Program-made: the position numbers and the translations under genes
Origin: Tribonema minus
Lineage: Eukaryota; Sar; Xanthophyceae; Tribonematales; Tribonemataceae
Length of the DNA stretch: 64,000 nucleotides
Direction of reading: 5' to 3'
Assembly: GCA_017506865.1 (NCBI GenBank)
Contig: JAFCMP010000518.1
Location: 620,001-684,000 of the forward strand
Shown: positions 11,431 to 19,500 of the stretch, piece by piece
Layout of the letters: each line of letters begins with the position of its first letter
How positions within the stretch are numbered: position 1 is the first letter of the stretch
The notes under the pieces: model-generated
What the model was told of the DNA's origin: nothing
Seen by the model: the letters and a program-made list of their open reading frames with translations, nothing else
The model's database searches: none

Positions 11431-11862
11431 TGTACTTATGATCTTGTATTTATAGCAGCCCCAAGGTGGGCTTGATGCGTTGGATAAGAATGCAAAAAAC
11501 TAAAATCGGACGGGCCCTTAGAGCCCTGCGTTGCAGGCTTGTACTTTTATTATATTCCACTTGTGGCTGTGGAAATGCCATGTTGTAGGTGTGTCGCCTT
11601 GTTCTCACTCTTGGATGTAGCATGCAAAGCCTGCACGCCACACCCCGCCCCCCACATCACCCCCAACAAAGCACCCGCAAGCGACTGTCCCCCACATACT
11701 AGCAGGGATACCAAACAAAGCTACAAGACTCTCCCCCCACAGACAGACCCGTCTTAGGTTTGTACTAGACTCATGGGGGGCAGACACAGCGGCACCCAGT
11801 CTGAGCCACACCTATCGTAGCCGATGTCTCCATCTCTTGAGCGAAAACGCCGGAGGACCGCG
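11431..11862 (-). repeat. Dispersed repeat, left copy, interrupted by a 221-bp insertion
   Basis: Sequences 11431-11544 and 11766-11862 together match 25060-25272 almost base for base, in the same orientation. The copies sit on either side of the LTR retrotransposon but lack its LTR sequence and do not end in TG...CA, so they are not its LTRs. On the minus strand the conserved part reads as a C-terminal peptide (LRRFRSRDGDIGYDRCGSDW...) and its 3' flank. Confidence 0.75.
11545..11765. mobile_element. 221-bp insertion with direct flanking repeat, intron-like ends
   Basis: This block is absent from the second repeat copy (empty site about 25170). It is bordered by TTGTAC at 11539-11544 and again at 11760-11765, consistent with a 6-bp target duplication. 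Read on the minus strand it begins GTACAAACCTAAG and ends AATAAAAG, so it has GT...AG ends. No inverted termini or coding potential. Confidence 0.55.
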
Positions 11863-12061
11863 GACGTGTACTGTAACATGAAATGACATTCAATTTGTCT
11901 ACTAGACTAAGTTACTACTCAGTAGTACTGTGGATCTAAGGAAAAAACACTGAGCCATGATCTAGCCTGAGGGAACTCACAGCCCCAAGCTATTAGTAAG
12001 CCGTAGACTATCATATGCTCCTAGTAGCTTTAAGTTACTGGATAATATTATATTATCAAGC

Positions 12062-12276
12062 TGATGAAACAACTAGCCTCCGTACTACACTTCAGCAAGT
12101 GCAGGGAACAATGCAGAGAAGACACCCACACACAACACAGCTGACCGAACTGTGCTTTGTGTTTTCTGGGGCTGCTGCTCTTGTCTGAGCCGAACAACCA
12201 ACAACGAACAATCTCGTAACTGCCAACCGTAACTGTTACAGTTACAGGTGACACTCCAACATCCAGTGTCACCACA
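12062..12276 (-). repeat. 3' LTR of the methyltransferase retrotransposon
   Basis: 215 bp, starting TGATGAAAC and ending CACCACA on the + strand. Same as 23235-23443 except for two substitutions near 12160-12170 and an extra 6 bp in the GTAACTGTTACAG stretch (about 12230). Confidence 0.93.
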
Positions 12277-12290
12277 GTCACCCCCCCTAG
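12277..12290 (-). other. Polypurine tract next to the 3' LTR
   Basis: On the element strand this reads CTAGGGGGGGTGAC, immediately upstream of the 3' LTR start TGTGG. Position and purine content fit the plus-strand primer site. Confidence 0.65.
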
Positions 12291-12592
12291 ATTGGAAAGG
12301 GTACTGCAAGGGGGACCCACTACACATATGCAACATGACTCGCAAGCCAATGCTACACATTGCAATGACCCCTGTGCACACGCAGTCAATATGCAAAGGC
12401 ATGCCGCACAAGACGCCTCTCACACGCCGGGGTCTCTACCAAGCATGACCGAGTGACTACACATGCAATGATTCCAGCTGGGCTTGTGTGCCAACTAGGA
12501 ACCAAGAACCATTCGATGCATCTGGGCGCGTGTTGTACAAGCTAGGGTCCAGTACTAGGGTCTGATACACCCCTTCAACAATCCAGCACACC

Positions 12593-15500
12593 CTATGAGC
12601 TATCTGTGTACGCCTTTGTCTTCCCCTTTGAGACTACGCCCGTGAGCTCGCCCTCACACCAAGTAAGGTGCTCTTCGCCGCTTGGCTCCGTGAACTTGAA
12701 AACAGCCATAAGCTGCAGTCCGCTGATAGCTGCACTCTGCAACACCGATGTCGCAGGTGGCTGGAGTAACGCCTCCGCCAGGGGCGCAAGCTCATACGAG
12801 CCCACACCGCATTGGGCCAGAACGCCGCCAATACCCCGCGCCTTGACGGCGCGTCGCAGCTGACGCTTGACCACCTGAGTGTTTGAGCCCGCCACTGTAA
12901 TGTCGCGACAGGCAATGGCCTTGTTTAATGTAGACCAGTACTCCTCGAGTATCTGGGGGCACTCATCTAGCTGCTCGGAGTCCTCCCACGAGTCAACTAT
13001 CCCCCCGCTGGTTGCACCCTCCCAGCGTATCAGGTGCTGTAGGCGGTGCCCCCGCCCGCGAGCTGCCGCCGCTACACGATGTTGAAGTATCGCCTCTACA
13101 CCGTGCCGCTGGAAGTTGTGAGCAGCGACGTCGTCAGTAGTGAGCGAGCCAGGTGAATGCCCGCTCCAGTGCTTCGCCAGCAGGTAGCGAGAGAAGCCCG
13201 CAGGCAACGTCTCCGGCTGCTGACGCATGTCGCTAGGGTCGCGACACTTCTTGGTGAGGCGCATTGATATGCGCGTAGGCCGTCCGTTGATGTCCACCAG
13301 AAGACACCCGGCCTGCACACGCTCCCCGCCGCTCTCCGCCGGGCCCGCTAATATTATGCTATAGGGCCTATGCCATCTATCCAAGAACTTCTTGCTGAAG
13401 AGTGTGCGCTTCGCCTTGTTGAACTCCCCCGCCACTGGTGCCGGCTCCGTGTCTGCAGGTGCCGTATGCGTGCGCGGCACATGGTAGTACCACACTCGCT
13501 CACCAGCGCTGAACGACTGACGTAGTCCAAATGCCTCCGCCATCTTGGTGTTCTCGCGGAGCACCTTAGCCCGTCGCAGCGCATGGCGTTGGTTGGCAAT
13601 AATGTTTGCTGAGCGCTGACGCTCAAGGATGTCGAACACTAGCTGTGACACTGAAGGATGTGTGCCAGGCTTGACCAAGGGCTGTTGAAGCTTGCCCAGT
13701 ATGAGGTGTAGTGCGACGCGGGCCTCGCGACCAGTAGCCAGAAGGAAGGGAGTCGCGCCGGTTGCGCGGTTGTAGGCGGTGTTGTGGGCAAACTGATATG
13801 AGGTAGCCAGACTGAGTCCGCCCAATTGTTCTTGGCACTATCAACTAACATGGCGAGCATCTGGGCTAGCTCCTGCATGAAACGCTTACACTTGCCGTTG
13901 CACTCAGGGTGGTATGCGGTAGTGGAAAGCTTCTTGATGCCCATCTGCTTGTAGACAGCTTGAGAAAGCTCTGCCATGAAGAGGCTGCCGCGGTAGCTGA
14001 GGAGCGTAGAAGGGGGACCGTGACGAGTGCTGTGCTGGTTGACTAAAATTTCAGCTGTGCCAGCAGCACTGTAGTCCCCAGGCTTGATGGGATAGCACCA
14101 CACCCAGCCCGAAAACAGGCACATCACCACCAGTATGTACATGAAGCCGCCAGCACTGAGGGGTAGGGGGCCGAAGTGATCAAGCGCTAGGCTATGAAAG
14201 GCGTAGGGGGGCCTCTCGCGCCATAAAGTGGGCCAGCGAGACAACTTGCCGGTGTGCTTGAACGCTTGGCAGGGCCAGCAATGACTAACCCAGTAGTTGA
14301 CGTCAAGGGTCCAAGAGGGCCACCAGCAGTGCGCGCGGGTGCGCTCCAATGTGCGTTTAATGCCCTGGTGGCCTGCCCAAGCTGAGCCGTGCATCGCCTC
14401 AAGGACTTGATCCCGAATGGACCGGGGGATGGCAAGCTGTGGAAGCGGGGATTCGGGGGTGTTGTGCACTAAGAGCTGAGCGTTGCCGCAGACGACAAGG
14501 CTGCACTGCAAAGCCCATTTCTATACCTGGGCTGCAAGCGCCGCGTCTGCTGGCAGTCCTGCTCCAAGCAGCATGTTGCAAATTGGCCCCAGCTGAGCAT
14601 CTGCGCGCTGCTCCCGCTGCCAGTCACCAGGCGTCATGACGCCCAGTTGAGGATGCTCAGCGAAGCACTCCCATGCACCCGCCTCAGCGTCTGCCGCCTC
14701 AGCAAGCGCGGAAATCTGCTCCTCTCCCCCTCCTTGAAGCGCTGCTACCACCTCCGTGCAGATGTTGATGTACTCTGCTGTTGCAAGTGCCTCCAGCCGC
14801 TCCCACTCGTGGGCCTGCAGGCAGTACGCCCCGAGCATCCGCTCGCGCTCGCTCTCCTCTGCAAATTGTGGTGTAGCAGGGACAGGATTGCGGCTTGGGC
14901 CGTCGGTGTTGCCGTGTGACGCGCCCTTCTTGTAGCGGATGGTGATGTTGAAGGCGCTGAGGAACTCGCTCCAGCGCGCGCCGCGCGCGGTGCGCTCGCG
15001 AAGGCTGTCGATGTACTGAAGAGCGCGGTGGTCGGTGTAGAGGACAAACGGCGTCCCCCACAGGATGTGCTTGAACTTCTTGATGCCGAAGACGATGGCG
15101 CCGGCTTCAAGGTCGGTAGTGGACCAGTTGCGCTCATTGGGTAGAGTCGCGCGAGATGTGAAGGCGATCGGTTGCTCTGCGCCGTCGTTGTTGGCCTGCG
15201 AGAGCACTGCGCCAAAGCCCTCCTTGCATGCGTCTGTGGCAAGGACAAAGGGCGCTCGCCGGTGCTGGCGCGCGCGTAGTCGGGGTACTGCATGCAAGTG
15301 CGAAGCGCCAGGGCTTCGTTGACCTCGCGGATGGCTTGCTGTTGAGCACTGCCAACTACGAAGTCCACCCCCTTGGCCATCAGATGGGTGAGCGGTGCTA
15401 CCAGCTTGGCCATGTTCTGAATGAATCGCCGGTAGTAGTTTGCGAGGCCAAGCCACGCACGCAGCTGAGAAATGTTGCAGGGGATGGGCATCTCAAGTAG

Positions 15501-16420
15501 GGCTTGAACTTTGGATGGATCTGGCCTAATGCCATCAACGCCCACAATGTGCCCCAGGAACTTGATGTGCTAACACCCTATGTGCAGCTTGCTGGGGGCT
15601 AGCTTCATCCCATGCTGCTCTAGGCGCTGAAAAAGGGCTTTGAGGTCGTCGAGGTGCTGAGCCGTGGATGTAGAGTGCACAATGACGTCGTCAATGTAGG
15701 GTTGGACGCGCTCTAGGCCGGAAAGCACCATCTGCATGAGGCGTGTAAAGTGCCCTGGCGCCCCCGCCGCCCCCTGTGGGCACCGTAGCCACTCATACAA
15801 GCCGAACGACGTGACCATGGCAGTGAGGGGGATGCTGTCTGCATCTATGGCACTAGTGAAGTACCCATTGGTGATGTCCATGGTGGTGAAGACCTTTGAG
15901 CCCCCCAAACTATTGAGAAGATCCTCTATGTTGGGAATGGGGATCTGGGGGATCTTGGTCTGGGCGTTCAGCTTCTTGTAGTTGACGGTGATGCGGGCAG
16001 TGCCATCAGGCTTGAGCACTGCCACCACTGGGGATGCCCACTCACAGTTGGAAGGGCGGATGATGCCAGCAGCCAGCAGCTTGTCGATTTCAACCTTGAC
16101 CAGAGCCGTCGTTGCAGGAGAGTACCTATATGGACGGTCATGGTGCGGTGTGCTGCCCTCTTTGAGATCAAAGCGGAAGGGCAATGTGGTACAATGCCCT
16201 ATGTCCCACTTGTCTTTTGAGAACATTTTGCTGCTATACTGAGCGAGCAGCAGGCCCAAACACGCCACCTGATCAACGTCCCATCCCTGAAGGTCAACGC
16301 GCACTGCCAGCATATAGTCTGGCAAGTGCTTGCGTGCCTCAGCCAAAGCAGCATTTACCTTAGGGTCCTCGTGAACGTATGACCCCAAACTTAAGCCGCC
16401 GCTGTCGGGAATGTGTACTT
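12593..16420 (-). pseudogene. pol: Retrotransposon pol: RT, RNase H, integrase, chromodomain (broken)
   Basis: Element order runs right to left. RT (15572-16420) has the YIDD catalytic box (about 15681-15699) and FTTMDITNGY motif A. A TAG at 15570-15572 interrupts the same frame before the FLGHIVGVDGI block. A one-base frameshift near 15260 precedes RNase H, which keeps its D-E-D-D residues (LATDACKEGFG, TDLEAGA, YTDHRAL, GNTDGPS). A second in-frame TAG is at 14521-14523. The integrase has the H2C2 zinc motif (14270-14400), but the second catalytic Asp is Tyr (SYRGS, 13993-13995) and the Glu is Lys (KCKRF, 13885-13887). Another frameshift near 13805 leads into the C-terminal part, ending in a chromodomain-like stretch (LIRWEG...DSWEDSEQL, about 12940-13100). 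Two stops, two shifts and two lost catalytic residues make this copy non-functional for autonomous integration, barring assembly error. Confidence 0.9.
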
Positions 16421-16526
16421 TTTATTAATTCTCGCTCAGGGCGCGAAAAAGCCCAGATGATTGGCATCTAGCTGTAAGGAATCTACATGTCGTATGACAG
16501 TCTGAAAGTGTCGCAACGACAACCAC

Positions 16527-19500
16527 TCAAACGCCGCCGCCGCCAAATGGCATCTCGGGGTCCTCCCCTACGTCCTCCTCCATGTGCCCCCCCCCCCTGG
16601 ATTCTGCCATGTGTGTCATGACACGGCCAGAGTACGCCATGTGGAGCGCTGCCGACAGTGCCGAGCGTAAGCGCGCCAGGGCGATGCCCTTGAGAGCTTT
16701 AGGGCGCGCTCCTCCGGGCACTGACATCCTGCTGGCATACTCCGTCGCCACAGCCTCCAGCAGCTTCCGCCCCTGCTCCCCGATGCTGCCAAATGACCCT
16801 ATTGCCAATGTGGCAAGTTTGTAGCAATTCTGATCATAATGACCAGAATAGTGGGTAGTCTTGGCGGCCTCTTGGTCGCGGCAGCATCGCTCGGGGTCTG
16901 CTGCAGTCTTCGCCGCCCGCGACGCCACCTGTGCCTCGAAGCAGGTAACGTCCACCATGAGCGGTAGGTGGCGTGTCGGGTCGTCGTAGCCGGTCACCGG
17001 GAAGGCGTCGGCAGGCAGCACGATGTCCATCCTGCGACTCCCCGGCGGCCCGGCGGACCCCAGAAACGGCGTGTAGTCCTCGTCCACCAGTCCCGTTTTG
17101 AGGTATTGCCGCAGGAGGCGCTGCGTGGCCCTCTTGACGCTTTTGTGGACAATGGTGTCGTGCGCCTTGACGCGTGGCGCTTGACACAGCCGTGCATGCA
17201 GGGTGCCGCCCGGCGACTTCCCGCACAGCTTGCAGCCTGCCGTCTGCTCCTCTACTCCGATGGCGCGTTTGACGGCCAGCTGCCAGGATAGGCCATCGAA
17301 CGAAGCCGTTGTGGAGTACATGGGCTCGTTGAGGAATGCCATGCCGATCGAGTGCATGTGGCGCTGCGACCGGAATCGAGCAAGTGCTTGCGTGCGTTGC
17401 GTGCCCTGCGGCAGCTGTTGCAGGTCCGCCTCCACCTTATCTGCAAGCTCGGTAGCGACGGCATCTGCAAGCGCACTCTGATTGGGGCGCTTCAGGCTAC
17501 ACTGCAACTGCAGAGCACTGGCGTCAAGTACGCAAGCAGCATCCGCACCAGTGCCACCACCTGCTGTCGGCCGCAGCGGCGGCTGCTGCGTAGGTGGTTG
17601 CTGCTGCAGTGGCGTTAGCGCTGGTGGCAGTATATGTTCCAGCTTGTCACCTGGAATGTGTACTTTTGCGCTCCCACTAGGCTCAAAGTCAACGGCCTCA
17701 CCGAGGTGTTGCTGCAGCGCCTCTCGCACGGCTGCTGCGCCCTTCGCAATAGTCGCGTCAGCGCTGCTGCCGGCGTCACCCTCCGGCTCCGCCCCGCAGC
17801 GCAAAATGTCAGTGCGCAGGTCCAGCACAAAGACGTGCTCCTCCCTCCCAGCGCGCGCTGGCGCCGCCGCGGCGCCTGCCGCATGCGCGCGCTGCGCCGC
17901 TGTATCGCTTGTCGCTGATGCTGCCGCTGCAGCATTGCTCCCACAAGCCTTTGCCGCATGTGCAGCGCCATCAGGCGCCGCTGCTGCTGTAGAGCGCTGC
18001 TGCGCCGCCGCCGCCCGGGCGGTGCTCGCCCGCTCCACTGCGGTGGCCATGCGCACTGCGACTGGTTCGGCGCCAGCATGCGCCGCTGCTGTCGCAGTGC
18101 TCCGTTGCGTTGCGACTCCGTGCGCGGCGTTGGTCGGCGCCGCCGCAGAATCGGCGCATGCCGCGGCAGGCGCGACGCCCGTAGGCGCCGCTGCCGCCGC
18201 AGCGCTCCGCTGCGCGTCCGCCGCTTGGGCGGCGCTCGCTGGCGCCACTGAAGAGACTGCGCGCGCTGCAGCTAGCGCGGCGCCCACAGGCGCTGCTGCT
18301 GCTGCTGCTGCAGCACTCCGTGGTGTCACTGGTGCGCGTGCGGCGCGCGCCGACGCATATGCTACACCAGCAGCACGCGCCGCGATTGGCGCGGCGCCCT
18401 CGGGCGCCGCTGCCGTCGCAGCGCTCCGTCGCGCGGCTGTTGCCTGCGTGACCTCCTTATGTGCCGCCCTTGAGGCAGCTTGGGCCGCAGCGCGCACGGT
18501 GCAAGCAGGCACCGATGCCGCCGCAGCGTCCCGGCGTGCAGCCGCTGCCTGCGCAGCAGCAGCAGTGTCGCCGTGCACGGGGCCAGAAGACGTCGCTTTT
18601 GTCACAGAGCTCCGCGGCGCGGCCGCTGACTGCGCGGCACCCTGCGGCGCCGCGGCAGCAGCCCGCGGCGCACTGCGCGCAACGCCTGTATATGCTGCCG
18701 CCGCAGCAGCGCTCGCCAGCGCCGCCGCAGCAGCGCTCGCCGGCGCCGCCGCAGCAGCGCTCGCCGGCGCCGCCGCAGCAGCGCTCGCCGGCGCCGCCGT
18801 CGCAGCGCTCGCCGGCGCCGCCGCAGCTGCAGCAGCCTGTGCTTGAGGGGCGCGCGCTCCGCGCGCCACACGTCTGCGCGCCTCCTGTGCAAGAGCCACT
18901 CCATACTTGCCGAAAGCGTGGTGGGTGCCAGTATTGATGAGGGTTTGTACTGGATCCGGCAGCGACGATGCCGCCGCCTGGTCCACGACATCATGCAGCA
19001 ATCCGCTCTGCAGCAGGATCCCCCCCAGGAGGTCCGCCATTTGCGGGCACACCGCGTTCGCCAGCATCTGTGAATAGGCAGTGACGTCAGGCGGCTCTGG
19101 AGCATCCCACTTGTACGAGGTGGGGAAGCTGTGAATGGCGCGCAGCGCATGCCAGGGTAGGTACTCCGCGCGCGCGTGCTCAGCCGGGTCCTGCGTAGCA
19201 TCCTTTGGCCGCACGTCGATGTTAGGCTGCAGGTTTCGGCGGTATGTGCAGCCGCGAATGGTCGGCGCCGGGCCGTCCATAGAGTGCACCTGTTTGGCCC
19301 TAGTGTTGCGGCCAACTGTTGCAAAGCAGTCGCGCCGCTGACCGTTGGAGTCAAGCACGTCGCTGGTGACGTTGCGCACGGTGTCGTACTCAGCGTGCTG
19401 CTTGGCATATGTCAGCAACTGCACTGCCTGGTGCATAGACGCCTGCATGCGCGCGATGTCGTGCTCGCCAATGCCAGGTCGCCCCAGCAGCCAACACACA

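Noticed and set aside
17482-18846. 454-codon plus-strand ORF opposite the retrotransposon ORF
   Set aside because: It is the antisense of the Ala-rich repeat linker; GC-rich GCX repeats keep all frames open. Composition is almost only Ala/Arg/Ser and there is no domain.
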